64,000 nt of DNA from Streptomyces albireticuli (GTDB lineage Bacteria; Actinomycetota; Actinomycetes; Streptomycetales; Streptomycetaceae): positions 1,674,001-1,738,000 of the forward strand of contig NZ_CP021744.1 of the NCBI RefSeq assembly GCF_002192455.1. Reading direction: 5' to 3'. Positions 34,604 to 43,113 of this stretch are shown one piece after another. Below the pieces are notes generated by a model that saw nothing but the letters and a program-made list of their open reading frames with translations, was not told where the DNA came from and did not search any database. The first letter of the stretch is position 1. Every line of letters starts with the position of its first letter. Position numbers and translations under genes: made by a program.

Positions 34604-36208
34604 TCAGGCTCCCACCGCCGCGGCCGAGACCGCCGCCGCCGGTGCCGGTTCCGCGCGGCCCGCGCAGGACGCGCGGCGGTCCGGGAGGACGCCGGTCAGC
34701 AGGTACCGCTCCGTGTGGGCGTTGACGCAGGTGTTGGACCCGAAGGCGATGCCGTGGGTGCCCGCGTCCCGCTCGGTGACCAGCGCCGAGCCGGGGAGCC
34801 TGCGGTGGAGCTCCAGCGCGCCCTGGTACGGCGTCGCGGCGTCCCGTTCGGCGGCGAGCAGGAGCGTGCGGGGCAGGGCGCGGGCCGGGGCGCCCACCTC
34901 GACCGGCCGCTGCCGCGGCCCCTTCCAGAAGGCGCAGGGCAGGTTCATCCAGGCGTTCTCCCAGGTCTCGAAGGGCGCCCGGCGGGCGAGCTCGGTGTTG
35001 TCCCGGTCCCAGACCCGCCAGGAGCGCGGCCAGGAGGCGTCGTTGCACTCCACGGCCGTGTAGACGGCGTTGGAGTTCTCCTCGGAGCGGGCCGCCGCCG
35101 GGTCCGGCATGGCGAGCGCGCGCAGCGCCCTGTCGTCGCCGCGCAGGTACGTGGAGAGCGCGTTGGCGCTGCGCGCCCAGGCGCTGTCCGCGTAGCCGAC
35201 CTGGAGGAAGGACGACTGGAGCTGCCCCGGGCCGATCTTCCCGCCGACGGGCCGGGCGGCCAGCTTCCGGCGCGCCCGGTCGTAGGAGTGCCGGACCGCC
35301 TCCGCCGTGCGGCCCAGGTGGTAGACGGAGTCGTGCCGGGCCACCCAGCGGCGCCAGTCGCCCCAGCGGACCTCGAAGGCGGCGGACTGGTCGAGGTTGC
35401 TGCGGTACCAGATCTTGCGGGGTGAGGGGTTGACGACGCTGTCGAAGACCATGCGGCGCACGTGCCCGGGGAACAGCGTGGCGTAGAGGGCCCCGAAGTA
35501 GGTGCCGTAGGACGCGCCCATGTACGTGAGGCGCTTCTGGCCGAGGGCGGCGCGCAGCACCTCCAGGTCGCGGGCGTTGTTCAGGCTCGTGAAGTGCCGC
35601 AGGTCGCTCCCGCCCCGCCGGGCGCACCCCCGCGCGTACGCCTTCGCCTGGGCGATGCGCCGCGCCTTGTACGCCTCGGAGGGGTGCTGCGGCGCCTGGC
35701 TGGGGGCCCGGACGAAGCGTGCCGGGTCCATGCAGGACAGCGGGGCGGAGCGGCCCACTCCGCGGGGCGCGTAGCCGACGAAGTCGTACGCCCTGCCCGT
35801 GGCCCGCCACTGGCCGATGCCGGAGAGCACCGGGAAGAACATCCCCGAGCCACCGGGGCCGCCGGGGTTGTAGACGAGCGCGCCCTGCCGTTCGGCGCGG
35901 GTGCCGGTGGCCCGCGCGCGGCTGACGGTGAGTCCGATGTGCTTGCCGTGCGGCCGGGCGTAGTCCAGCGGTACGGAGACGGTGCCGCACCGGACGGTCG
36001 CGGGCAGCCCTTCTGCGGCCGGGCAGGCACCGAAGCGGATGCCCCGGGCGGCGGCCTGGTGGACGGCGGTGACGACGCCGCGGGCCTCGGCGCGGGTGCC
36101 TCCCGGTGGTGAGGAGTCGTCGAGTGCCCCGGCCGGCGCCGTGGTGACCGCGGTGAGGACCAGGGATCCGAGGGCTCCGTACAGGGCTGCTGCTCTCACA
36201 CCGGCCAT
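34604..36208 (-). CDS. Secreted tripeptidyl aminopeptidase, alpha/beta hydrolase (Tap/Slp type)
   Basis: About 534 aa. A signal peptide (AALYGALGSLVLTAVTTAPAGA) directs secretion. Serine hydrolase with nucleophile elbow GASYGTYFGAL, oxyanion region LVYNPGGPGGSG, Asp in AERDAATPYQGAL and His in GTHGIAFGSN. These fit the Streptomyces tripeptidyl aminopeptidase family, which trims N-terminal tripeptides of extracellular proteins. Start: ATG 36208 abuts AGAAGGG, while GTG 36199 gives nine-base spacing and may be the true start. Confidence 0.87.
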   Translation of the reverse strand: MAGVRAAALYGALGSLVLTAVTTAPAGALDDSSPPGGTRAEARGVVTAVHQAAARGIRFGACPAAEGLPATVRCGTVSVPLDYARPHGKHIGLTVSRARATGTRAERQGALVYNPGGPGGSGMFFPVLSGIGQWRATGRAYDFVGYAPRGVGRSAPLSCMDPARFVRAPSQAPQHPSEAYKARRIAQAKAYARGCARRGGSDLRHFTSLNNARDLEVLRAALGQKRLTYMGASYGTYFGALYATLFPGHVRRMVFDSVVNPSPRKIWYRSNLDQSAAFEVRWGDWRRWVARHDSVYHLGRTAEAVRHSYDRARRKLAARPVGGKIGPGQLQSSFLQVGYADSAWARSANALSTYLRGDDRALRALAMPDPAAARSEENSNAVYTAVECNDASWPRSWRVWDRDNTELARRAPFETWENAWMNLPCAFWKGPRQRPVEVGAPARALPRTLLLAAERDAATPYQGALELHRRLPGSALVTERDAGTHGIAFGSNTCVNAHTERYLLTGVLPDRRASCAGRAEPAPAAAVSAAAVGA

Positions 36209-36343
36209 CCCTTCTCGTCTTATCTGACAAAAGGGATAATTGGTGGGGTTGTTGGTGAAGTAAAGCACCGAGGCTCGTGTCGGTCGCAAAGGGCTCGATC
36301 GGGCCCGGAAGGGCTCGCGGGGGCTGCCGCCACGCCCCGGCCG

Positions 36344-37174
36344 TCAGTACCGGCGGTCGCGCGGCCGGCCACAGAGCGCGGCCCGCAGCTCGGGGTCGGC
36401 GAGGGCCTTGCGGCCGCGCACGGCCAGCGCGATCAGGAAGCCCGCGTCGTCCGGGACCGAGCCGGAAGCGGAAGCGGCGGCGGCAGGAGCGGGGTCGGCT
36501 GCGGCCACGGGGCGGCCCGGGGCGACGCGCCCCAGGAGCTCCTGCCCGGCGACCGACGCCCAGCGCGTGTAGGGGTGGATCTCGATCCGGGCGATGAGCA
36601 GGCAGACCGACGTCAGCAGCAGCGGCAGCGCGAACCACGCGGCCGCCTGCCCGCGGTGGGTCTCCGGCGGCACCATCAGGACGGCGGCCGCCCCGGTCAG
36701 CACCACCAGCCCACAGGCGTCACGCACCTGGCGGACGGCCGCCGACACGTTCGTACGGGCCGGGCCGGGCACCGCGAGCCCGGCCTCGACCAGCCGGTCG
36801 GCCAGCGCCCGTACGGCCTCGGCGGCGGCGTGCGCGGCCCGCACGGCGGGGACGGGGGACTGCCCGTCCGGCCCGATGGCGGTGATCAGCGAGCGCTCCA
36901 GCTCGTCCCGCCCGACCGGGTCGACGACCGTGGCCCAGCCTGTGGGCGCGAGCAGCACCCTGCGCTCCCGGCCCATCCGGACCAGCGTGAGGTCGGTGAC
37001 CCGGTGCGGGCCGCCGGCCAGGAACGCGGTCTCGTAGAGGGTCAGCCGGCGCGCCCGGTCACCGGCCCCGGCGCCCCCGGCAGAGGCCTCGGCGGCCGCG
37101 GCCACGGCGAGGCAGAGGCGCCCGCAGGTGAGGATCGCCGCACCCCAGGCGATCACCAGGAAGAGGACCCACAT
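36344..37174 (-). CDS. TIGR04222-type membrane protein
   Basis: 276 aa. An N-terminal hydrophobic segment (WVLFLVIAWGAAILTCGRL), then LTLYETAFLAGGPHRVTDLTLVRM, which is the recognisable core of the TIGR04222 actinobacterial family, two central helices (CGLVVLTGAAAVLMV; ALPLLLTSVCLLIA) and a cytoplasmic C-terminal tail. Function unknown. No operon partner is obvious. Confidence 0.75.
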   Translation of the reverse strand: MWVLFLVIAWGAAILTCGRLCLAVAAAAEASAGGAGAGDRARRLTLYETAFLAGGPHRVTDLTLVRMGRERRVLLAPTGWATVVDPVGRDELERSLITAIGPDGQSPVPAVRAAHAAAEAVRALADRLVEAGLAVPGPARTNVSAAVRQVRDACGLVVLTGAAAVLMVPPETHRGQAAAWFALPLLLTSVCLLIARIEIHPYTRWASVAGQELLGRVAPGRPVAAADPAPAAAASASGSVPDDAGFLIALAVRGRKALADPELRAALCGRPRDRRY

Positions 37175-37284
37175 GACGGCTTTCTAGCCGACGGCCGGTG
37201 ACTCCGCCATGGTTCGCGCGCGGATCGCCGCGCCGCGCGGGCCCGGCCGGCGGGCCCGCGGGTGCGGCGTGCGGGGGCCTCGCG

Positions 37285-38358
37285 TCAGCGCGCGGTGTGC
37301 TCGTGGACGTACTCCACCAGACGGGTCAGGGCGTCCGGGTCGGTGCTGGGCAGCACGCCGTGGCCGAGGTTGAAGACGTGCCCCTCCAGGTCCGCGGCGG
37401 CGTCCAGCACCTCCTGGGCCTTCGTCTCCACGGCCTCGCGGCCGGCGAAGAGCACCGCCGGGTCGAGGTTGCCCTGGAGCGCCTTGCCGGGGCCGACGCG
37501 GCGGACGGCCTCGTCCATGGGGATCCGCCAGTCGACGCCGACGACGTCCGCGCCGGCCTCGCCCATCAGGCCGAGCAGCTCGCCGGTGCCCACGCCGAAG
37601 TGGATGCGCGGCACGCCGTAGCCGGCGACGGCGTCGAAGACCTTCGTGGAGGCGGGCATGACGGAGCGTCGGTAGTCCGCCGGGGCGAGCGCGCCGACCC
37701 AGGAGTCGAAGAGCTGGACGGCCGAGGCGCCGGCCTCGATCTGGATCTTCAGGAAGGCGGCGGTGATGTCCGCGAGCCGGTCCAGGAGGTCGGCCCAGAG
37801 CTCGGGGTCGCCGTACATGAGCGCCTTGGTGTGCTCGTGGTTGCGCGACGGGCCGCCCTCGACCAGGTAGCTGGCGAGGGTGAAGGGGGCGCCGGCGAAG
37901 CCGATGAGCGGGGTGGCGCCGAGCTCGGCGGTGAGCATGCCGATGGCCTCGGTGACGTACGGGACGTCGGACGGGTCCAGCGCGCGCAGCCGGTCGAGGT
38001 CCGCGCGGGTGCGGATGGGCTGGGCGACGACGGGGCCCACGCCGGGCTTGATGTCGAGGTCGATGCCGATGGCCTTCAGCGGGACGACGATGTCGCTGAA
38101 GAAGATCGCGGCGTCGACGCCGTGGCGGCGGACCGGCTGGAGAGTGATCTCCGTGACCAGCTCGGGACGCATGCAGGACTCGAGCATCGGGATGCCCTCG
38201 CGGACCTTGCGGTACTCGGGCAGCGAGCGGCCCGCCTGGCGCATGAACCACACGGGGGTGTGCGGCACGGGCTCACGCCGGCACGCCCGCAGGAACGCCG
38301 AATCGTGTGCCGCGGTGCGGCCGGTCTGCTGCTGGCTGGGCTCCGTACGCTCACTCAT
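37285..38358 (-). CDS. hemE: Uroporphyrinogen decarboxylase HemE
   Basis: 357 aa. It converts uroporphyrinogen III to coproporphyrinogen III, feeding the HemG and HemQ steps encoded 3-5 kb away. The N-terminal signature [18 protein letters not shown] and [18 protein letters not shown] are present, as is the Asp-containing FFSDIVVPL. It is divergent from the DUF3000 gene, with a 91-bp shared promoter region. Confidence 0.96.
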   Translation of the reverse strand: MSERTEPSQQQTGRTAAHDSAFLRACRREPVPHTPVWFMRQAGRSLPEYRKVREGIPMLESCMRPELVTEITLQPVRRHGVDAAIFFSDIVVPLKAIGIDLDIKPGVGPVVAQPIRTRADLDRLRALDPSDVPYVTEAIGMLTAELGATPLIGFAGAPFTLASYLVEGGPSRNHEHTKALMYGDPELWADLLDRLADITAAFLKIQIEAGASAVQLFDSWVGALAPADYRRSVMPASTKVFDAVAGYGVPRIHFGVGTGELLGLMGEAGADVVGVDWRIPMDEAVRRVGPGKALQGNLDPAVLFAGREAVETKAQEVLDAAADLEGHVFNLGHGVLPSTDPDALTRLVEYVHEHTAR

Positions 38359-38449
38359 GTCCCAAATCTTCGCACGGGCCGAACGAGTGACCCGCCCATG
38401 TGGGTGTCCCTACCCGGAACAGGGCGTGCTTCCGCCTAGTCTTCCGGGC

Positions 38450-39250
38450 ATGGCTGCGGCGCAGGGACACCTCTCGGACGGTCCGGACGACGCGGATGGG
38501 GAGGACTCCCCGTCCGTCTTCCGGCAGGCGGTCGCCGGGCTGCAAGGGGTACGCCTGCGGCCCGAGATCGAGCTCGACGCGACGCCGCCGCCACAGCGGC
38601 TGGCGCCCTTCTCGTACGCCCTGGAGGCCGCCGTCGTCGTGGACGACGAGGAACTGGCCGACGGGCGGCTGATCCTGCTGCACGACCCGGCGGGGCACGA
38701 GGCGTGGGGCGGTACGTTCCGCCTGGTGACGCTGGTGCACGCCGACCTGGAGCCGGAGATGGCGGCGGACCCGCTGCTGCCGGAGGTGTGCTGGTCGTGG
38801 CTGACGGGCGCGCTGGAGGCCCGGCGGGTGCCGTACGGGGCGCCGAGCGGCACGGTGACCCGGGCGAGTTCGCACTACTTCGGGGGGCTGCGGGAGCGGG
38901 AGCCGTCGACGCGGATCGAGATCCGGGCCTCGTGGTCGCCGATGGAGCCGCCGGGCGGTCCGGCGGGCGCCGTCGGCGGCACCGGCGTCTCCGGTCCGGG
39001 CGGCCCCGGCGGCCCGGTGGGCGCCGTGGGCCCGGTCGGCCTGGCCGCCGCCGGGAAGCACGGGAAGCAGGGCCCGGGCGGGGCCGGGGCGGGCGACGCG
39101 ACGGCCGGCGGGCCGGGCGTTCCCGACACGGCGGCACACCTCGCGGCCTGGTGCGACCTGCTCTGCCAGATCGCGGGGCTGCCGCCGGGCGGGGCGCCGG
39201 AGGCGGGCGTGGTGACGCTCCCTCAGCGGCGCGATCCGCAGAGTCGTTGA
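38450..39250 (+). CDS. DUF3000-domain protein
   Basis: 266 aa. PSVFRQAVAGLQGVRLRPEIELDATPPPQRLAPFSYALEA is the DUF3000 core, conserved in actinobacteria next to hemE. A Gly/Pro/Val-rich insert (about 165-220) separates it from a C-terminal helix with AAHLAAWCDLLCQIAGLPPG. Function unknown. TAGTCT at 38437-38442 stands 7 nt before the ATG, indicating a leaderless transcript. Confidence 0.85.
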   Translation: MAAAQGHLSDGPDDADGEDSPSVFRQAVAGLQGVRLRPEIELDATPPPQRLAPFSYALEAAVVVDDEELADGRLILLHDPAGHEAWGGTFRLVTLVHADLEPEMAADPLLPEVCWSWLTGALEARRVPYGAPSGTVTRASSHYFGGLREREPSTRIEIRASWSPMEPPGGPAGAVGGTGVSGPGGPGGPVGAVGPVGLAAAGKHGKQGPGGAGAGDATAGGPGVPDTAAHLAAWCDLLCQIAGLPPGGAPEAGVVTLPQRRDPQSR

Positions 39251-39294
39251 TCGATCAACCGTCCGAATTGCCCGAATTGTTACTCATCAATTCG
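39246..39294. promoter_or_regulatory. Cluster of palindromes upstream of the response-regulator gene
   Basis: A perfect 14-bp palindrome GTTGATCGATCAAC (39246-39259) overlaps the DUF3000 stop. CGAATTG is repeated at 39264 and 39273, and the second copy pairs with CAATTCG at 39288-39294 across 8 nt. The AT-rich composition stands out. Operator site or terminator are both possible. Confidence 0.45.
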
Positions 39295-39416
39295 TGATCT
39301 TCCCCTAAAGCCGGGACGCTTCGCTGCCGAAGAGGCTTGTGACCCTTCCCATACGGATCGCCCCGGCTTACCCCCAAAGTCGGCACCGTCCCCCGCCACT
39401 CCCCCATGGAGGCTTG

Positions 39417-40079
39417 GTGTCCGTTCTCCTCGAGCAACCTGCGAGCCTCGCCTACCGCCCGAACAAACCGACGGCCATGGTCGTCGTCGCCGACCCCCGG
39501 GTCCGCTCCACCGTCACCCGCCACCTGTGGGCGCTCGGCGTGCGAGATGTGATCGAGGCGTCGTCCATCGCGGAGGCCCGCCCCCGCGTCGGCAACCCGC
39601 GCGACATCTGCGTGGCCGACGTCCACCTTCCCGACGGGTCCGGACTCACCCTGCTCTCCGAGACCCGCGCCGCGGGCTGGCCGAACGGCCTCGCCCTGTC
39701 CGCCGCCGACGACATCGGCGCGGTGCGCAACGCCCTCGCGGGCGGCGTCAAAGGCTATGTCGTCACCGGCACCCGGACCAACCTCGGCCTGCCCGGCCGG
39801 CCGGGCTCCGCGCCCATCGGGTCGGCCGCCGCGGCCCGGATGCACCGCCGCCCGCCCGGCGCCCCCGGCCACCCGGGGGGCTACCGCGAGCTGTCCGGCC
39901 GTGAGGTCGAGGTGCTGCGGCTGGTGGCGGAGGGCCAGTCCAACAAGGCCATCGGCGTCTCGATGGGCCTGTCCGCGCTCACCGTCAAGAGTCACCTCGC
40001 CCGGATCGCGCGCAAGCTCGGCACCGGCGACCGCGCCGGCATGGTCGCCGTGGCGCTGCGCACCGGCATCATCCACTGA
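39417..40079 (+). CDS. LuxR-type response regulator with atypical receiver
   Basis: 220 aa. The receiver-like domain begins AMVVVADPRVRS, with one acidic residue where two are usual; a phosphoacceptor-position Asp is in CVADVHLPDGSG, and GVKGYVVTG holds the conserved Lys. The C-terminal LuxR helix-turn-helix reads LSGREVEVLRLVAEGQSNKAIG. GTG at 39417 follows ATGGAGGCTTG. No sensor kinase is adjacent (orphan regulator). A perfect 13-bp hairpin follows at 40138. Confidence 0.87.
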   Translation: MSVLLEQPASLAYRPNKPTAMVVVADPRVRSTVTRHLWALGVRDVIEASSIAEARPRVGNPRDICVADVHLPDGSGLTLLSETRAAGWPNGLALSAADDIGAVRNALAGGVKGYVVTGTRTNLGLPGRPGSAPIGSAAAARMHRRPPGAPGHPGGYRELSGREVEVLRLVAEGQSNKAIGVSMGLSALTVKSHLARIARKLGTGDRAGMVAVALRTGIIH

Positions 40080-40137
40080 CCGCACCCGGCGCGCGGCGGG
40101 GCCGATCGGGTCCCGAAACGCCCGCCGCACGACACCA

Positions 40138-40170
40138 CGCCCGTCGACGGGGACGTTCCGTCGACGGGCG
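40138..40170 (+). terminator. Perfect 13-bp hairpin after the response-regulator gene
   Basis: CGCCCGTCGACGG (40138-40150) and its exact complement (40158-40170) with a 7-nt loop, 58 bp after the stop and just upstream of the rnd promoter. Confidence 0.75.
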
Positions 40171-40197
40171 CTTGCCATACACAGATACCCTTGACCG

Positions 40198-41475
40198 GTG
40201 ACCGACGCCCAAGAGACCGCAGCAGACACGACACTGCGAACCCCCGGGGGCGACCCCCCGGCCGACGTCGATTCGGCGCCGATTCCCCTGTTGGAGCCAC
40301 GCGAGGGCATCCCGCCCGTCGTCGCTGACAACGATGCCCTGGCCCGGATCGTCGCGGCGTTCGCGGCCGGCACGGGCCCCGTCGCGGTGGACGCGGAGCG
40401 CGCCTCCGGCTACCGCTACGGCCAGCGCGCCTATCTCGTGCAGCTGCGCCGCGAGGGCGCCGGCTCGACCCTGATCGACCCCGTCGGCTGCCCCGACCTG
40501 TCCTCGCTCGGCGAGGCCGTCGGCGACGCCGAATGGGTGCTGCACGCGGCCACGCAGGACCTGCCGTGCCTGCGGGAGATAGGGATGACGCCGTCGCGGC
40601 TCTTCGACACGGAGCTGGCGGGACGGCTCGCCGGATTCGCCCGGGTGGGACTCGGCGCCATGGTCGAGAACGTCCTGGGGTACGCCCTGGAGAAGGGCCA
40701 CTCCGCCGTCGACTGGTCCACCCGCCCACTGCCCGACCCCTGGCTGCGCTACGCCGCGCTCGACGTGGAGCTCCTCGTCGACCTGCGCGACGCGCTGGAG
40801 GAGGAGCTGGACCGGCAGGGGAAGCTGGAGTGGGCCCGCCAGGAGTTCGCGGCGATCGCCGCCGCCCCGCCCGCCCCGCCGCGCAAGGACCCCTGGCGCC
40901 GTACGTCCGGGATGCACAAGGTCCGGCGGCGGCGGCAGATGGCCGTGGTCCGCGAGCTGTGGACCGCGCGCGACCTCATCGCCCAGCGGCGCGACGTCTC
41001 GCCGGGCAAGGTGCTCGGCGACGCCGCGATCGTCGAGGCCGCGCTGAACATGCCGCCGAACGCGCAGGCGCTGGCCGCGCTGCCCGGCTTCGGCCACCGG
41101 ATGAGCCGCAAGCAGCTGGAGCAGTGGCAGGCGGCGGTCGACCGCGCCCGCGCGATCCCGGACCACGAGCTCCCGCAGCCCGGCCAGCCGCTGACCGGCC
41201 CGCCGCCGCCCCGCGCCTGGGCGGACAAGGACCCGGCCGCGGCGGCCCGGCTGTCCGCGGCCCGCACGGCGGTGTCCGCGCTGGCCGAGCGGCTCACCAT
41301 GCCGCAGGAGAACCTGATCGCCCCGGACACCGTGCGCCGCCTGTGCTGGGAGCCCCCGAAGACGGCGACGCCGGAGGCGGTGGCGGAGGTCCTCGCCGCG
41401 CACGGCGCCCGCGCGTGGCAGATCGAACAGGTGACCCCACCCCTGGTGAAGGCCCTGACGGAGGCCGCGGCCTGA
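40198..41475 (+). CDS. rnd: Ribonuclease D family 3'-5' exonuclease
   Basis: 425 aa. DEDDy exonuclease domain: first acidic pair in VAVDAERASGYRYGQRAYLVQL, second Asp in HAATQDLPCL, and the Tyr-containing WLRYAALDVELL. An HRDC domain follows (about 225-300, MAVVRELWTARDLIAQRRD). It processes the 3' ends of stable RNAs in other bacteria. TACCCT at 40186-40191 is 6 nt before the GTG, suggesting leaderless transcription. Confidence 0.91.
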   Translation: MTDAQETAADTTLRTPGGDPPADVDSAPIPLLEPREGIPPVVADNDALARIVAAFAAGTGPVAVDAERASGYRYGQRAYLVQLRREGAGSTLIDPVGCPDLSSLGEAVGDAEWVLHAATQDLPCLREIGMTPSRLFDTELAGRLAGFARVGLGAMVENVLGYALEKGHSAVDWSTRPLPDPWLRYAALDVELLVDLRDALEEELDRQGKLEWARQEFAAIAAAPPAPPRKDPWRRTSGMHKVRRRRQMAVVRELWTARDLIAQRRDVSPGKVLGDAAIVEAALNMPPNAQALAALPGFGHRMSRKQLEQWQAAVDRARAIPDHELPQPGQPLTGPPPPRAWADKDPAAAARLSAARTAVSALAERLTMPQENLIAPDTVRRLCWEPPKTATPEAVAEVLAAHGARAWQIEQVTPPLVKALTEAAA

Positions 41476-41534
41476 ACGGATTCCACGGCTGAGGTGGTCC
41501 GGCGCCGCCGGGCACCCTCGTACCGAGCCGAGCT

Positions 41535-41673
41535 CCGTCGCGGCGGAGCCGGGGCCCCTGCCCCGCCCTGTCACCGTTTCCCGGGCCGCGCCCCGGCCCC
41601 GTCGGGGGTCCGGGGGCCTGCCCCCGGGAAACGGGAAGGGGCGGGGCAGGGGCCCTTTTTTCCGCCGCGACGG
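41535..41673 (+). terminator. Large inverted-repeat terminator with T-tract after rnd
   Basis: The outer 13-bp arms CCGTCGCGGCGGA (41535-41547) and 41661-41673 are exact complements. Inside, GGGGCCCCTGCCCCGCC pairs with GGCGGGGCAGGGGCCC, which is followed by a run of six T at about 41656-41661. The core CCCCGCCC/GGGAAGGGGCGGGG is shared with other hairpins in the window. Confidence 0.75.
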
Positions 41674-41797
41674 CGCTCGGCCCACCGAGCGGTGCCCGGC
41701 GGTGCCGGACCCGCCGCGCCCACAGCCGCCGCCGCACCGCCACCGCACACGGAATGTGACCTTCGCCGCTCCCGCCGAGGGGTCTGTGCAGCGTGGT

Positions 41798-41813
41798 TAC
41801 CCGCAAGTAGCAT
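41798..41813 (+). promoter_or_regulatory. fadA promoter with dyad TACCCGCAAGTA
   Basis: TACCCGCAAGTA (41798-41809) has TACYYG/CRRGTA symmetry, and its last three bases overlap a TAGCAT -10-like box (41808-41813). A repressor bound here would block the fadAB promoter. A TetR-type fatty-acid regulator is plausible but none is encoded in the window. Confidence 0.45.
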
Positions 41814-41892
41814 GACGGTGTCAGCCCGCACCGCGGCGGAGCCGTACCGGCATGCCCGCGCGCAGCGATCCCGCACATGGAGGAGAGCCAAC

Positions 41893-43113
41893 GTGCCTCG
41901 TACCGCTAGGGACGTCGTCTTCGTCGACGGCGTCCGCACCCCGTTCGGCAAGGCGGGCCCGAAGGGCATCTACCACGAGACCCGCGCCGACGACCTGGTC
42001 ATCAAGTGCATCCGTGAGCTGCTGCGCCGCAACCCGGACCTGGACCCCGCCAAGATCGACGAGGTCGCCATCGCCGCGACCACGCAGATCGGCGACCAGG
42101 GCCTGACCCTGGGCCGCACGGCCGGCATGCTGGCGGGCCTGCCGCAGACCGTGCCCGGCATGTCCATCGACCGGATGTGCGCCGGCGCGATGACCGCCGT
42201 GACGACCGTCGCCGGTGGCGTCGCCTTCGGTGCCTACGACGTCGCCCTCGCGGGCGGTGTCGAGCACATGGGCCGGCACCCGATGGGCGAGGGCGTCGAC
42301 CCCAACCCGCGCTTCGTGTCGGAGAAGCTGGTCGACGACTCCGCCCTCGTCATGGGTATGACGGCGGAGAACCTGCACGACCGCTTCCCGCACCTCACCA
42401 AGGAGCGCGCGGACGCGTACGCGGTCCGCAGCCAGGAGAAGGCCGCCAAGGCGTACGCCGACGGCAAGATCCAGGCCGACCTGGTGCCGATCTCCGTGCG
42501 CCGCACCACGCCCGAGGGCGGGGAGCTGGGCTGGGGCCTGGTCACGGCCGACGAGCCGATGCGCCCGGGCACCACCATGGAGGGTCTCGCGGGCCTCAAG
42601 ACCCCGTTCCGCCCGCACGGCCGGGTCACCCCGGGCAACGCCTCCGGCCTCAACGACGGCGCCACCGCCTCGCTGATCGCCTCCGAGGACGCGGCGCGCG
42701 AGCTGGGCCTGCCGGTCCGGATGCGCCTGGTCTCCTACGCCTACGTGGGCGTCGAGCCCGAGGTGATGGGCTACGGCCCGATCCCGGCGACGGAGAAGGC
42801 CCTCGCCAAGGCGGGCCTGACCATCGACGACATCGGTCTGTTCGAGCTGAACGAGGCCTACGCGGTGCAGGTGCTCGCGCTCCTGGACCACTACGGCATC
42901 GCGGACGACGACCCGCGCGTCAACCAGTACGGCGGCGCGATCGCGTTCGGCCACCCGCTGGCCTCGTCGGGCGTGCGTCTGATGACGCAGCTGGCCCGCC
43001 AGTTCGAGGAGCAGCCGCACGTCCGCTACGGCCTCACCTCGATGTGTGTCGGCCTCGGCATGGGCGGAACGGTCATCTGGGAGAACCCGCACTTCGACGG
43101 AGGCAACAAGTGA
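41893..43113 (+). CDS. fadA: Acetyl-CoA acetyltransferase / 3-ketoacyl-CoA thiolase FadA
   Basis: 406 aa. It cleaves 3-ketoacyl-CoA in the last step of beta-oxidation. Nucleophile Cys in MSIDRMCAGAMTAV; the GHPLASSG motif keeps the His; the second Cys is in TSMCVGLGMGG. The start is GTG 41893 with GGAGGAG nine bases upstream; the frame is open further upstream but that part is non-coding. Its stop overlaps the fadB start. Confidence 0.93.
   Translation: MPRTARDVVFVDGVRTPFGKAGPKGIYHETRADDLVIKCIRELLRRNPDLDPAKIDEVAIAATTQIGDQGLTLGRTAGMLAGLPQTVPGMSIDRMCAGAMTAVTTVAGGVAFGAYDVALAGGVEHMGRHPMGEGVDPNPRFVSEKLVDDSALVMGMTAENLHDRFPHLTKERADAYAVRSQEKAAKAYADGKIQADLVPISVRRTTPEGGELGWGLVTADEPMRPGTTMEGLAGLKTPFRPHGRVTPGNASGLNDGATASLIASEDAARELGLPVRMRLVSYAYVGVEPEVMGYGPIPATEKALAKAGLTIDDIGLFELNEAYAVQVLALLDHYGIADDDPRVNQYGGAIAFGHPLASSGVRLMTQLARQFEEQPHVRYGLTSMCVGLGMGGTVIWENPHFDGGNK

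Larger units (their letters stand above)
41476..41892. other. 417-bp intergenic region between rnd and fadA
   Basis: It holds the large terminator (41535-41673), then about 120 bp of GC-rich DNA, then the fadA promoter with its dyad at 41798. I see no gene in it. Confidence 0.6.
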
